Assembly: GCA_012512265.1 (NCBI GenBank)
Contig: JAAZEM010000090.1
Span: 1-64,000 of the forward strand
Reading direction: 5' to 3'
Origin: Armatimonadota bacterium
GTDB lineage: Bacteria; Armatimonadota; JAAZEB01
Length of the DNA stretch: 64,000 nt
Shown: positions 1 through 8,594 of the stretch, in pieces
Numbering within the stretch: position 1 is the first letter of the stretch
Layout of the letters: each line of letters opens with the position of its first letter
Translations under genes and position numbers: made by a program
Notes under the pieces: generated by a model
What the model was told of the DNA's origin: nothing
The model's input: the letters and a program-made list of their open reading frames with translations, nothing else
Database searches by the model: none

Positions 1-795
1 CAGGCCCGACACCGCATCTTTCTCCAGGCCGCCGCCGCGGTCGCGGTCATCGCCACCGGGATCTCCTTCTCCCTCGGGATGGGGGTAATCATCGCGGGCG
101 CCGTCACGCTCCTCTGGCTGCTGGGGATCGTCAATTCGACCAACTGCCTGGATTGCATCGATGGCGCGGCCGGCACCTATGCCTTCGTCGCCTGCTGCTG
201 GTTCTTCGCGTTGGCGCTGCAGCATGGCCGGCTCTCCATCGCCTCGCTCGCGGTCGCGCTCGCAGGGGCAGTACTCGGGTTCCTCCTCTGGAACTTCCCC
301 CCGGCATCCATTTTCATGGGCGACCTGGGAAGCACATTCCTGGGGCTGATGCTCGGCGTCCTCTCCATCGCCAGTGGCATCCCCTACCAGAAGCAGTTTC
401 GCTTCCCCTTTGAGGCACTCGTCCTCGCTCCAATCGCCTATGACTTCCTGCTGGTACACGTTCGCCGCTACCGCGCGGGCACCCGAAACGTGCGTGACCT
501 GCTCAGTTCTACAGGGAAGGATCACCTCCCCCATCGCCTCCTGGCGATCGCGCTCACGCCGCGCGAGGCCGATCTCTACCTGGCGGCGCTCGCCAGCCTC
601 TGGGGGCTCACCGCGCTCCTACTGGTTCAAGGCCACCTTGCCGCGGTCGCAGCGGGCGCGCTTGCCCTTATCGCGCTTTTCTTCGGCGAGGGCGTACTCT
701 ATCGCTTGACGGGTGCACGCCGGCATCGCCTGGGGGCAGCTGCCAGCCCCAGGGCCTCCGAAGAAGCTTTTGAGACCGGCTCTGCCGGCGACTGA
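1..795 (+). CDS. WecA/MraY-type glycosyl-1-phosphate transferase, 5' end missing
   Basis: Integral membrane enzyme of the glycosyltransferase-4 family, which loads a UDP-sugar phosphate onto a polyprenyl phosphate carrier and so starts assembly of a cell-surface glycan. The frame is open from base 1, so the N-terminus lies outside the window. Visible family signatures are the Asp-rich loop NSTNCLDCIDGAAG (the usual NxxNxxDGxDGL) and the Mg/substrate loop NFPPASIFMGDLGST. Several hydrophobic helices are present, including a last one near the C-terminus. It begins a plus-strand run with the epimerase (34-bp gap), a YjbH-like barrel and sugar-nucleotide enzymes, so polysaccharide priming is more likely than peptidoglycan synthesis. 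The exact sugar cannot be read from sequence. Confidence 0.85.
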   Translation, partial: QARHRIFLQAAAAVAVIATGISFSLGMGVIIAGAVTLLWLLGIVNSTNCLDCIDGAAGTYAFVACCWFFALALQHGRLSIASLAVALAGAVLGFLLWNFPPASIFMGDLGSTFLGLMLGVLSIASGIPYQKQFRFPFEALVLAPIAYDFLLVHVRRYRAGTRNVRDLLSSTGKDHLPHRLLAIALTPREADLYLAALASLWGLTALLLVQGHLAAVAAGALALIALFFGEGVLYRLTGARRHRLGAAASPRASEEAFETGSAGD

Positions 796-829
796 AACCA
801 ATCGTTCGCTTTCCCTGAGGAGTGAAGCA

Positions 830-1789
830 ATGCGCTATCTCATCACCGGCGGTGCGGGCTTCATTGGCTCGCACCTGGCCGACGCTCTCATCGCCCGTGG
901 CGACGAGGTGACGGCCCTCGACAACCTTGCCACCGGATCGCTGGAGAACGTGCGCCATCTGGAGGGCAACCCCGCCTTCCAACTCATCGTTGGCACCATT
1001 CTGGATCCGGCACTCGTGGACCAGTTGATGGCCGATTGTGATGTCGTGGTCCACCTGGCGGCAGCGGTCGGCGTTAAGTGGATCATTGATAACCCCCTCT
1101 CCTCTATCCAGACCAATATTCGCGGCACCGAGATCGTGCTGGAGGCAGCAAACCAGCATAAGCGGACCGTGCTTCTTGCGAGCACTTCGGAGGTGTATGG
1201 CAAGAACGGGCATGGCCCTCTCTCCGAGGATGACGACCGGGTAGTCGGGGCTACGTCCGTCTCACGCTGGCTCTACGCTACCACAAAGGCATGTGATGAG
1301 TTTCTGGCGCTTGCCTACCACCGCGAGAAGCAGCTCCCGGTGATTATCCTTCGCTTCTTCAATACGGTGGGGCCGAGGCAGACCGGTCAATACGGCATGG
1401 TCGTGCCCCGTTTCGTGAAGCAGGCACTCTTGGGGCAACCGCTTACTGTCTTTGGAGACGGCCAACAGACGCGGTGCTTCACGGATGTCCAGGACGCGGT
1501 GCGCTGCGTGCTCGCTCTGGCTGATACCCCGAAGGCGATCGGACGCATCTTCAACATCGGGGGGTCTCAGGAGGTGACCATCCAGGGGCTTGCCGAACGG
1601 GTGATCGCCATGACCGGGAGTACCTCCGAGATCGTCTACCTGCCCTATGAGCAGGCCTATGAGAAGGGATTCGAGGATATGCGCCGGCGTGTGCCAAACA
1701 CCACGCGCCTCCGCGAGACGATCGGCTTTGCTCCCGATTCGGACCTCGACACGATACTTAGGCGAGTGATCGATTACTTCCAGAAGTAG
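830..1789 (+). CDS. NAD-dependent nucleotide-sugar epimerase/dehydratase (extended SDR)
   Basis: 319-aa extended short-chain dehydrogenase/reductase acting on a nucleotide sugar (4-epimerase or 4,6-dehydratase type). The NAD-binding GGAGFIGSHLA motif lies at residues 7-17. The catalytic pair is in YATTKACDEF (YxxxK), followed by the substrate loop LRFFNTVGPRQ and a C-terminal VTIQGLAERV segment. The start at 830 is chosen because GAGGAG sits 7 nt upstream; a longer in-frame reading from 713 would overlap the preceding gene and lacks such a site. The neighbouring transferase, phosphohexomutase and nucleotidylyltransferase suggest it prepares an activated sugar for the same glycan. Substrate is not determinable from the sequence. 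Confidence 0.88.
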   Translation: MRYLITGGAGFIGSHLADALIARGDEVTALDNLATGSLENVRHLEGNPAFQLIVGTILDPALVDQLMADCDVVVHLAAAVGVKWIIDNPLSSIQTNIRGTEIVLEAANQHKRTVLLASTSEVYGKNGHGPLSEDDDRVVGATSVSRWLYATTKACDEFLALAYHREKQLPVIILRFFNTVGPRQTGQYGMVVPRFVKQALLGQPLTVFGDGQQTRCFTDVQDAVRCVLALADTPKAIGRIFNIGGSQEVTIQGLAERVIAMTGSTSEIVYLPYEQAYEKGFEDMRRRVPNTTRLRETIGFAPDSDLDTILRRVIDYFQK

Positions 1790-1833
1790 AACTAATACAT
1801 CGAATCCCATGCCGTCCCGGAGAGGAGATGGCG

Positions 1834-3180
1834 ATGCCCTCTGGTGACGCGGCCGAACGTTCTCCAAACAGCCCAGATCGCCCGAGCATCGACCCTATGC
1901 AGAAAACCCGAAACAGAAGACCGAACTCCAGATGGCCATCTGCCATCCGCGCTGGCTGGCGATGGGTATTGACCCTGGGGCTGCTGTGCGCCTGCGCCGG
2001 CATGGCAAGCGCGGAAGAGCCCCCTATCACTCAACACATACTTTCTCTCCTCGAGGCAGAAGGTTTCGAGAACCTGCACGCCGAAGAAGATGCAGAGAAG
2101 CGGGTGTTGACCATCCGCTTCGAGAACCGACGCTACCGTTGGGAAGTCGCCGGGCTGGGGGTTCTCCTCGCCCTCGTCTCGCGGGAGTATGAAGGGCAGC
2201 TGGTCGTTATCCCACTGCATACTGGGCTGCCGATGGCGCGCATCGAGGTGTCTGCCGCAGACTACCGGGCCTTCCTGCGTGGCGAACTGGAGGGCGCGGA
2301 GTTCTCTTCGCGCATGCGGGTGATGCCCACGTCGCCAGAGTCACCATCGGCCAGCGCGCGCAACGCGAGTGCCGGACGCGTGGATATCCAGTTTGCGCCC
2401 GGGCTTCGTGTCAACCTGGCCACCCCTGCTCCGCCAGGGGTCTTCACCGGGGCAGAGGTGCGCGCGAACACCTCGCTCGCGGTTCAGCTCGGGAAGGGTT
2501 TGGCGTTCGAGGGGACGTACGTATACCCATTGAGTAACAGCAAGCCAACCTTCTCGCGAATTGCGGGCACCTGGAATGCACGCCTGGGGAGAAACGGCTA
2601 CTTCCAGTTTCAGGGCGGGCGCCTCTCGCACGAGCTGGATGGGATCGCCGCTCAGGTAAGCTATCTCAGTGATACCGGCAGTCATCACGTGGGGGCATCC
2701 GTCGCGCAGGCATCCTACCCGGGTTGGAAGCGCACTACCAGCCACCAGCTTTTCTATGCATGGCGGCCGACAGGCACCGATTTGACGGCAACGATCTCAG
2801 GGGGGCGTTATCTGCGGGGGGACCAGGGCTACTCGTTTAGCATTCACAACGGATTCGCTGAGAACGGCATTGAGTTCTTCTACACCACCACAACGCTCAG
2901 CCGAACCACAGGGGTTGTCTTCACTGTGCCTCTGGGATGGATGCGCCAGCCCCGCCCCGGTCCGGTGCGGGTACACCTGAAGAACGCGTTTGGGTTTGTC
3001 TATACCGATGAACGGCCCTACCCGCTTGACGGAGGGCTATCAGCGCCGTTCTACGACAGCTACCAGACGGCCATTCGCCGCTGGACGAGCGCCTATCTGC
3101 GCGCCTATGTCGGACAGATGCGCGAGGCAGGGAGAAGATGGGTCTCGGAACCGGAGGATGCGAGGCAGGCGATATTCTAG
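1834..3180 (+). CDS. YjbH-like outer-membrane beta-barrel exopolysaccharide protein
   Basis: Secreted protein of about 448 aa with an N-terminal hydrophobic signal segment (VLTLGLLCACAGMASA) and a C-terminal half of alternating beta strands. The stretch GRYLRGDQGYSFSIHNGF, then FFYTTTTLSRTTGVVFTVPL, matches the conserved part of the YjbH/YmcA family, outer-membrane barrels coupled to exopolysaccharide secretion. ATG 1834 is preferred over 1828 because GAGGAG then sits 6 nt away; an internal ATG at 1897 would give a shorter leader and is also possible. It lies 44 bp after the epimerase and before a lipoprotein, the same barrel-plus-lipoprotein layout as yjb-type operons. The family call rests on motif resemblance. 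Confidence 0.65.
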   Translation: MPSGDAAERSPNSPDRPSIDPMQKTRNRRPNSRWPSAIRAGWRWVLTLGLLCACAGMASAEEPPITQHILSLLEAEGFENLHAEEDAEKRVLTIRFENRRYRWEVAGLGVLLALVSREYEGQLVVIPLHTGLPMARIEVSAADYRAFLRGELEGAEFSSRMRVMPTSPESPSASARNASAGRVDIQFAPGLRVNLATPAPPGVFTGAEVRANTSLAVQLGKGLAFEGTYVYPLSNSKPTFSRIAGTWNARLGRNGYFQFQGGRLSHELDGIAAQVSYLSDTGSHHVGASVAQASYPGWKRTTSHQLFYAWRPTGTDLTATISGGRYLRGDQGYSFSIHNGFAENGIEFFYTTTTLSRTTGVVFTVPLGWMRQPRPGPVRVHLKNAFGFVYTDERPYPLDGGLSAPFYDSYQTAIRRWTSAYLRAYVGQMREAGRRWVSEPEDARQAIF

Positions 3181-3265
3181 GTTGCCCAGCGCGAACATCC
3201 TCTCGGCCAGAGCGCGGGCGTGGGTCACGTCTGGCCTGCGAAACCGCGCCGAAAGGAGAATACAG

Positions 3266-4726
3266 ATGAAAGGTTACCGGTTTGCCAAGATGCCGCTCTT
3301 CTATTGGATCGCGGTCGCCGCGATCCTTTGCGCCGGCGCGGGGTGCTCAGCCCCGGACGACGATGAGCGGGCGCGCTTTGGCATCGTTACCGGCTTTGTG
3401 TTGGACGCGGACAACGATCCAATTGCGGGTGCACAGGTCCGTGTCATCGACCAGGCGCCGGGCGCGCAGATCGGCACGCGCAACTATTTCGGCGAGCGGG
3501 GCCCCTTCGTGGCGAACGCTCGCGGGCAGTTCCGGATTGAGGGCGTGCAACTCTCGCCCGGCGATCAGGTGGTGCTGAACCTGGAGGTCACCCACCCCGG
3601 CTTTCTCCCCGGCTTCGCCACCAGCGTGGCGCCGTTAACAGTCCAGATCGGCGATGGCTTCCTCGTCGCGGGAGAGCGCTCGCGCGACATCCTGGTGCAG
3701 GCGGTGGAAACCTCCGATGTGATCGCCGTCCTGCAGCGGGTCGGCAGCACGTCGGTCATCGGCCACTCGGGGGGGGAGATCACAGCACCCGTACCCCAGC
3801 CGAGCACCGTCACGACGCCTCCCGCCGTCATCACCGTTCGCGTGCCGCAGGGCGCGCTAGCCACCGCCGTGCCGGTAAGCCTGACGCCACTCACCCCAAG
3901 CGCTCTCGTTGCGACCACTGCTCACCTCCCGTCCACTCTCCCGACGCCGACGATGCCCGCGGTGCCGGGCCGCCCGATCTCGGTCAGCACCGATGATCCA
4001 ATCGATCTCGCGGTGGTCACCCCCTTCTCGGCGTTCGACTTCAGCGTGGGCGGCAGCGCCCCCCAGAGCCTCGTCTTCCCCGCGGGCAATGAGCCGTCTG
4101 TGCTCTGCCCCTTGCCGATCTCGCTGCCGGCCGGAACGCGCGTGCCGGTCATGGAGTTCGTCACCGAGCCGATCACCCGCGGTCGCGCCGAATCGAAGGC
4201 ATCCTGGCGCTTTGTCACCGATGGCATCGTCGGTCCGAACGGGCGCGTGATCGAGTTCAAGATATCCCGGCCGGGGATCTATGCCGCGGCCACTGAATTG
4301 CGCTGGTCGCTGCTCGCCGTCCTCAACGACAGCGAGCGCCAGGTGCAAGACTTCAACCCGCTGACGCAGTTTCCGCAGGGCTACCTGGCCACCAGCCTCA
4401 GCGCTACACTGACCATCCAGGGTCTGAACGACAGTGACCACCCGGCGGAGCTGGCATTCATTCGAAGCGCGCTTGCCGCCATCCTGGACGATACAGTCCA
4501 CGGGCCGATCCGCGTGGTCGTTCCGCCTGGCGACAGGTTTGGGATCCGCTGCACGCCGGTGAAGCGCGACATCGGACTGCGCCTCATCGTGGGGAGTGGC
4601 GAGCGCGAGTTCACCTACAACGGTCTCTGGCGCTTCTGGAGGCAGCAGCAGCGAGAACTTCCCCCGCTGCAGCAGATACCGCCCCATCTACAGGGGCACG
4701 TCCAGGGCGGTGGCGTCGAGCGCTGA
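3266..4726 (+). CDS. Lipoprotein with N-terminal carboxypeptidase-regulatory-like domain
   Basis: 486-aa probable lipoprotein. Residues 1-28 form a signal peptide ending in a lipobox-like LCAGAGCS, so the mature protein would start at Cys27 with a lipid anchor. Next comes a beta-sandwich resembling carboxypeptidase regulatory-like domains (GIVTGFVLDADNDPIAGAQV, about residues 37-110), then a Pro/Thr/Val-rich stretch and further beta-rich sequence. No catalytic motif is visible. The start at 3266 is set by GAAAGGAG 6 nt upstream and the signal peptide; the frame is open further upstream into the previous gene. Position just after the YjbH-like barrel suggests a periplasmic partner in glycan export, but this is inference only. 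Confidence 0.7.
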   Translation: MKGYRFAKMPLFYWIAVAAILCAGAGCSAPDDDERARFGIVTGFVLDADNDPIAGAQVRVIDQAPGAQIGTRNYFGERGPFVANARGQFRIEGVQLSPGDQVVLNLEVTHPGFLPGFATSVAPLTVQIGDGFLVAGERSRDILVQAVETSDVIAVLQRVGSTSVIGHSGGEITAPVPQPSTVTTPPAVITVRVPQGALATAVPVSLTPLTPSALVATTAHLPSTLPTPTMPAVPGRPISVSTDDPIDLAVVTPFSAFDFSVGGSAPQSLVFPAGNEPSVLCPLPISLPAGTRVPVMEFVTEPITRGRAESKASWRFVTDGIVGPNGRVIEFKISRPGIYAAATELRWSLLAVLNDSERQVQDFNPLTQFPQGYLATSLSATLTIQGLNDSDHPAELAFIRSALAAILDDTVHGPIRVVVPPGDRFGIRCTPVKRDIGLRLIVGSGEREFTYNGLWRFWRQQQRELPPLQQIPPHLQGHVQGGGVER

Positions 4727-4741
4727 CCGCTCCTCCTGCAC

Positions 4742-4769
4742 GAGGGAGCCTGGCTCTCCGGGCTCCCTC
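4742..4769 (+). terminator. Hairpin between lipoprotein and phosphohexomutase genes
   Basis: Perfect 9-bp inverted repeat, GAGGGAGCC (4742-4750) and GGCTCCCTC (4761-4769), with a 10-nt loop, starting 15 bp after the lipoprotein stop. No U-run follows, so it may be an attenuator, an mRNA-stabilising hairpin or a weak terminator within the 208-bp gap. Confidence 0.45.
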
Positions 4770-4934
4770 CCATACACAAGGCAGATGGGCTCCACCGCGG
4801 AACCCGTGAAGAGCGGACCGTGGATGAGATGCGCCTTCTGTCCGGAATTCCTGGGGCCAGAGCCTACTAGGCACGCCCCCGCACCAGAGGCAGTTGACTT
4901 CAAGCCAGCCCGCACTGGCTCGAAAGAGGGGACC

Positions 4935-6386
4935 ATGCCGCAGACACCTAAGCTGATGTACAACTACCGTGGCGTCTATCACCGTGACCTGACGCACGAG
5001 GTGGCCTACTACGCGGGAAAATACACGGGGGAGTACTATCGTATGCGTAGCGGCGTCACCACCCCGCTCTGCCTCGTCGCGAACGACCACCGGTTCTCCA
5101 GCAACTCGATCAAGCACTATGTTTGCCAGGGGCTGATTGAGGCCGGGTGCCAGGTGGTAGACAACGGGTGCCTTCCGACATCTGTCGCTTCATACTGCAT
5201 TCGCAAGCGCGCCGATGGGGGCGTGGTCGTGACCGCATCGCATAACCCGCCAGAGCATAACGGCCTGAAGTTCTTTGACTCCACCGGGGGAGTGCTCAAG
5301 CCACACGTGGAGGAGGTGCTGATCGCCAAAGTGCTCGCGCAAGTCGCTAAGGATGATACCATCCCGCACCGGCTGATCACGCGCGGCTACGCCCTCCAGG
5401 GCCCAGAGGATGTGATGGAGCTCTATATCAGCGACGTCGAGCGCACCATCACGCTACAGCATTCGCTGCGCGTAGCTGTCGATTGCCGTTTCGGCACCGC
5501 CTACACCATCATGCCCCAGCTTCTCGAGCGCCTGGGATGCGAGGCTGCGCTCCTCCACGGTCAGCTCCATCCCTACTTCATCAAGTCGAACGGCGATTAC
5601 CTCAACCCCGAGCCGAAGGAGAGCAACATCGGCGAGATACGGCGCTTCATCGGATCCGGCACCTATGACGTGGGCTTGATCTTCGATGGGGACTCCGACC
5701 GAAACGTGATCGTCGATGATAAAGGCACCTATGTCACCGATGATACCGTTCTCCTCCTGCTCGCCCTGGAGTATGCCGACCGGGCGAAGCCGGTCGCGGT
5801 CACCATCGACACGGCGCTCATGGTGGAGCAAGTCCTGCGCAAGGAGGGATTCGAGCTGCTCGTAACCCCAGTCGGAGACCCCTTTATCGCGCAGGCGCTG
5901 GAGGATACCGACGCATCCTTCGGTGGCGTGCCCAACGGACACTACATCTTCCCGGATTTCAACCTCTACAGCGATGGCATCTACTCCGCGGCGGTGATGC
6001 TCCGCCTGGTGGCCAAGCTGAAGAGTCAGGGCACTACCCTCTCGGAGTTTGTGGGTACTCTGCCCCCTGGCTACATCCTCAAGGCAAAGCACCCCTTCGG
6101 ACAGAGTCGCGCCGCCTTCCACGCGGAGGTTGCCCCCCGAGTGCGCGATCTCATCGCCCGGCATTGCAATCAGATCGATGATCGCCAGACGGATGATTGC
6201 GTGGTGACAGGGCGCTCGGATCATTGCAAGCTGCTCGTACGGTACAACCGCTGGGACAACAACTTCAACGTGCAGGCAGAGTCACTGGAGTCGGCCGGCC
6301 ATGCACAGGAACTTCAAGATTCTCTCATGAGCCTGCTTGGAAGTATCTGCACGAATGCCAGCACCAAGGCTCGCACCAACGCGTGA
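4935..6386 (+). CDS. Phosphohexomutase (phosphomannomutase/phosphoglucomutase family) with atypical substrate loops
   Basis: 483-aa alpha-D-phosphohexomutase, which interconverts hexose 6- and 1-phosphates to feed sugar-nucleotide synthesis. The phosphoserine loop TASHNPPEHNG places the catalytic Ser at residue 102, and the Mg loop DGDSDRN is at 251-257; both are canonical. The sugar-specificity loop (normally GEXSG) reads GGVPNGH at 330-336. The C-terminal phosphate-binding loop (normally RxSGTEP) is replaced by RYNRWDNNFN at 436-445, so substrate preference may be unusual. ATG 4935 has AGAGGGG just upstream, while the frame stays open well upstream. The next gene is a nucleotidylyltransferase 33 bp downstream, an obvious partner. 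Confidence 0.88.
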   Translation: MPQTPKLMYNYRGVYHRDLTHEVAYYAGKYTGEYYRMRSGVTTPLCLVANDHRFSSNSIKHYVCQGLIEAGCQVVDNGCLPTSVASYCIRKRADGGVVVTASHNPPEHNGLKFFDSTGGVLKPHVEEVLIAKVLAQVAKDDTIPHRLITRGYALQGPEDVMELYISDVERTITLQHSLRVAVDCRFGTAYTIMPQLLERLGCEAALLHGQLHPYFIKSNGDYLNPEPKESNIGEIRRFIGSGTYDVGLIFDGDSDRNVIVDDKGTYVTDDTVLLLLALEYADRAKPVAVTIDTALMVEQVLRKEGFELLVTPVGDPFIAQALEDTDASFGGVPNGHYIFPDFNLYSDGIYSAAVMLRLVAKLKSQGTTLSEFVGTLPPGYILKAKHPFGQSRAAFHAEVAPRVRDLIARHCNQIDDRQTDDCVVTGRSDHCKLLVRYNRWDNNFNVQAESLESAGHAQELQDSLMSLLGSICTNASTKARTNA

Positions 6387-6419
6387 TACGGAGCCGTGTG
6401 ACGCGGAAAGGGAAGCTCT

Positions 6420-7442
6420 GTGATTAAAGGGCTGATTCTTGCAGCCGGACGGGGCACACGCCTGCGCCCGCTCACCGACCGCCGGCCTAAGCCTCTGGTG
6501 CCGATCGCGGGCCGGCCCATTCTCCAGCACAATATTGAGAACCTGCGCGACGCGGGGATTGATGACATCGTCATCGTGGTCAATCCCGATTCCGATGAGG
6601 TGGAGCGCTACTTCGGGGATGGTTCGCGAATCGGCGTGCGCCTCACCTATGTAGCACAGCACGAACTTCGGGGCACGGCCCACGCCGTTTACCAGGCGAG
6701 AGACGCCGTTGGTGATTCGCCCTTCATCCTCGTCTTCGGGGATAACATGACCGGCTATCGCCTCCGAGACCTAGCGGCAAGCCTGGAGAAGTACTCAGGC
6801 GGAAGCGTCCTTGCCGTGTGCGCAGGCGGTGATCATCGCAAGCACGCCGTGGTCTGCGTGGACGGCGACCGCGTCTGCCTGATCGAGGAGCGGCCGGAGG
6901 TACCCAGAGGACCGTACACCTGCGCGGGGATGTATGCCTTCACCCCAAGCATCTTCCCTGCGATTGAGAAGATCCAGCCTGTCGCCAACGGCGAGTACTA
7001 CCTGCCACATGCCATTCAAGAGCTGATCAACGATGGCCAGCCGGTTTACTACTGTCTCGCCGAAGGGTGGCGCGTCAACATCAATACCCCGGCGGATATG
7101 ATGCAGGCGTTGGCCTACGTGGTTAGGGACATGGCAGACGGTTACCGCCATGCGTTGCGCCGCGGCGCCGCCCCCGAGGTACTCTTGGGGGCCAATGTGC
7201 ACCTGGATGAGAACGTGAGCCTCGGCGGTTGCAGCTACATCGGTAGCGGCTGCCGGATCGGCAGCAACAGCTACATCGGCAACTCGATGCTCATGGAGAA
7301 CGTTCTGGTCGGCTCGGATTGCGTAGTGCATAACGCCATCCTCGGACAAGGGGTCGTGGTTCCGGATGGCACGCGCGCGCTCGGTGATGGCGCTCCCCTG
7401 GTAGTGCCAGATGGCAGGGTGATCACGCCGTCACGCAATTAG
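6420..7442 (+). CDS. Sugar-phosphate nucleotidylyltransferase with left-handed beta-helix tail
   Basis: 340-aa enzyme that condenses NTP with a sugar 1-phosphate, the step after the phosphohexomutase. The N-terminal nucleotide-binding signature is LAAGRGTRLRPLTDRRPKPL (residues 6-25), followed by PIAGRPILQ and the acidic metal motif VFGDN. From about residue 245 hexapeptide repeats (VLLGANVHLDENVSLGG, then YIGSGCRIGSNSYIG) form a left-handed beta-helix, as in GlmU-like and bifunctional family members; no acetyltransferase activity should be assumed. The start is GTG 6420 with GGAAAGGGAAG upstream. The hairpin 43 bp after the stop likely closes the glycan transcription unit. Confidence 0.87.
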   Translation: MIKGLILAAGRGTRLRPLTDRRPKPLVPIAGRPILQHNIENLRDAGIDDIVIVVNPDSDEVERYFGDGSRIGVRLTYVAQHELRGTAHAVYQARDAVGDSPFILVFGDNMTGYRLRDLAASLEKYSGGSVLAVCAGGDHRKHAVVCVDGDRVCLIEERPEVPRGPYTCAGMYAFTPSIFPAIEKIQPVANGEYYLPHAIQELINDGQPVYYCLAEGWRVNINTPADMMQALAYVVRDMADGYRHALRRGAAPEVLLGANVHLDENVSLGGCSYIGSGCRIGSNSYIGNSMLMENVLVGSDCVVHNAILGQGVVVPDGTRALGDGAPLVVPDGRVITPSRN

Positions 7443-7484
7443 CGGCACGTAGAATTTAGACACGCGACAAGCAGTTTAGACGTA

Positions 7485-7530
7485 CGCAGGGGCCTGATAC
7501 TCGCTGCACCATGAGTATCAGGCCCCTGCG
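7485..7530. terminator. Long perfect hairpin ending the glycan operon
   Basis: An 18-bp perfect inverted repeat (7485-7502 with 7513-7530) encloses a 10-nt loop. The arms read CGCAGGGGCCTGATACTC and its complement. It lies between the nucleotidylyltransferase stop and the end of a minus-strand ORF, so it can act in both directions. TTTAGA occurs three times around it (about 7455, 7474 and 7534). Confidence 0.7.
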
Positions 7531-7564
7531 CATGTTTAGAGCACAACTGGTGCCTCGCTCGGCG

Positions 7565-7903
7565 TCAGAGGGTATGCATCACCCTGGCAATCAACGCAGG
7601 GTGAGTCTGGGTCATCGCCGTTAGCTGCTCTCCCATGCTGGAGAAGTGGCGCAGCGCCGCGCGGCAGCGGTTGCGCGCCCTCCAGACTGCCAGACGGCCG
7701 CCGTTAGCTTCCACGACCGTCAGATGCGCGCGCGCTTCATGGTACTCATCGCGTGCTCGCCGATACGCCTCAACGATTCGCATCGCCTCCGCATCCGCCT
7801 GGATCTCCTCCGCAGATGCTCCGGTTGTCTCCAACAACTTCTGCGGCTCTACCGCTTGCGCCTTCGGCATGCAGACACCCATCATCTCACCTGTCCCTCT
7901 CAT
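7565..7903 (-). CDS. Small hypothetical helical protein
   Basis: 112-aa minus-strand ORF not assigned to any family. The composition is protein-like: long amphipathic helices with alternating charges (IVEAYRRARDEYHEARAH) and no low-complexity artefact. The first in-frame ATG is at 7903 with a weak AGGA upstream; starts at 7885 or 7882 are also possible. It converges on the glycan operon across the strong hairpin at 7485-7530. It could be a chance ORF in GC-rich DNA, but the residue mix is better than that of the opposing plus-strand frames, which are Arg/Ser/Pro-rich. Confidence 0.4.
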   Translation of the reverse strand: MRGTGEMMGVCMPKAQAVEPQKLLETTGASAEEIQADAEAMRIVEAYRRARDEYHEARAHLTVVEANGGRLAVWRARNRCRAALRHFSSMGEQLTAMTQTHPALIARVMHTL

Positions 7904-8171
7904 GGGAAGCGATCCTGTCTGGATCCGGCCACGCTACGGCCTCATCTTCCTCTTTCGGCACTCTGGCCCGAACACTTAAACCCCTGTCTCGGCAGCCCCG
8001 CCGCTCTTGCCATCGCACACACTCAGGACGGTGAGCCCTCTAAGTAAGAGACGACGTGCGTGCCATAACCGCCCCCCCCCCGTCCTACGCCCCGACATGG
8101 CGCACTGGCGCAGGCCATACCTCACCTTCCCTAGCCAACGCCGGGCCTCCTGATAGGGACTTATCCTACGG

Positions 8172-8200
8172 TTTACACAACACGATGGATGGTGTATAAT
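8172..8200 (+). promoter_or_regulatory. Sigma70-type promoter for the NusG-paralogue gene
   Basis: TTTACA (8172-8177), a 17-bp spacer and TATAAT (8195-8200): five of six consensus bases in the -35 box and six of six in the -10. Transcription would begin near 8207 and give a leader of about 390 nt before the start codon at 8595. Confidence 0.8.
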
Positions 8201-8206
8201 GAAAGC

Positions 8207-8594
8207 CACCACTTGGTGGTGAAGTGTCTGGGCCAAAGGGGCCATCCCTTTCGGCACTCAAGGGCGCACGAGTTCTCCCCATGGTCACTTCAGTTCCGGG
8301 TTTTCCTGCGCACCCCATGATGGCAGTCGATCGCAAGATTCCGGTGTCGCAACCAGACTGGAGTCGGGAGCTACTCTGCTGGCCGCCACCTGTGGTGCCT
8401 GTTTCGCGCATCTACTATCGCACTGCCGAGTGCTGCTACATGCCTATCCAACCGGTAGCCCGCAAGCACGGGGAGAGTAGTGGCTGCTGAGTGTAGGCAG
8501 GCGCGATAGATGCGGACCAGCGAGCGTGCGTCTGTCCGGCTATGCGAATTGCATTCTGCGGTGCATCAGACCCTAGATGCTGGAGGTAATCGTA
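8207..8594 (+). promoter_or_regulatory. Structured 5' leader of the NusG-paralogue mRNA
   Basis: No convincing gene lies here. The leader starts with a perfect hairpin CACCAC-TTG-GTGGTG (8207-8221). A longer-range pairing joins TGAAGTG (8220-8226) with CACTTCA (8286-8292), enclosing the self-pairing GGCC-AAAGG-GGCC segment. An 88-codon frame across 8224-8490 has no ribosome site and no family likeness. Leaders of processive antiterminators often carry recognition hairpins, so this may be a target of the protein it precedes (inference). Confidence 0.45.

Noticed and set aside
8224-8490. 88-codon frame in the leader of the NusG-paralogue gene
   Set aside because: No ribosome site, no family likeness, and it lies in a region of predicted hairpins.
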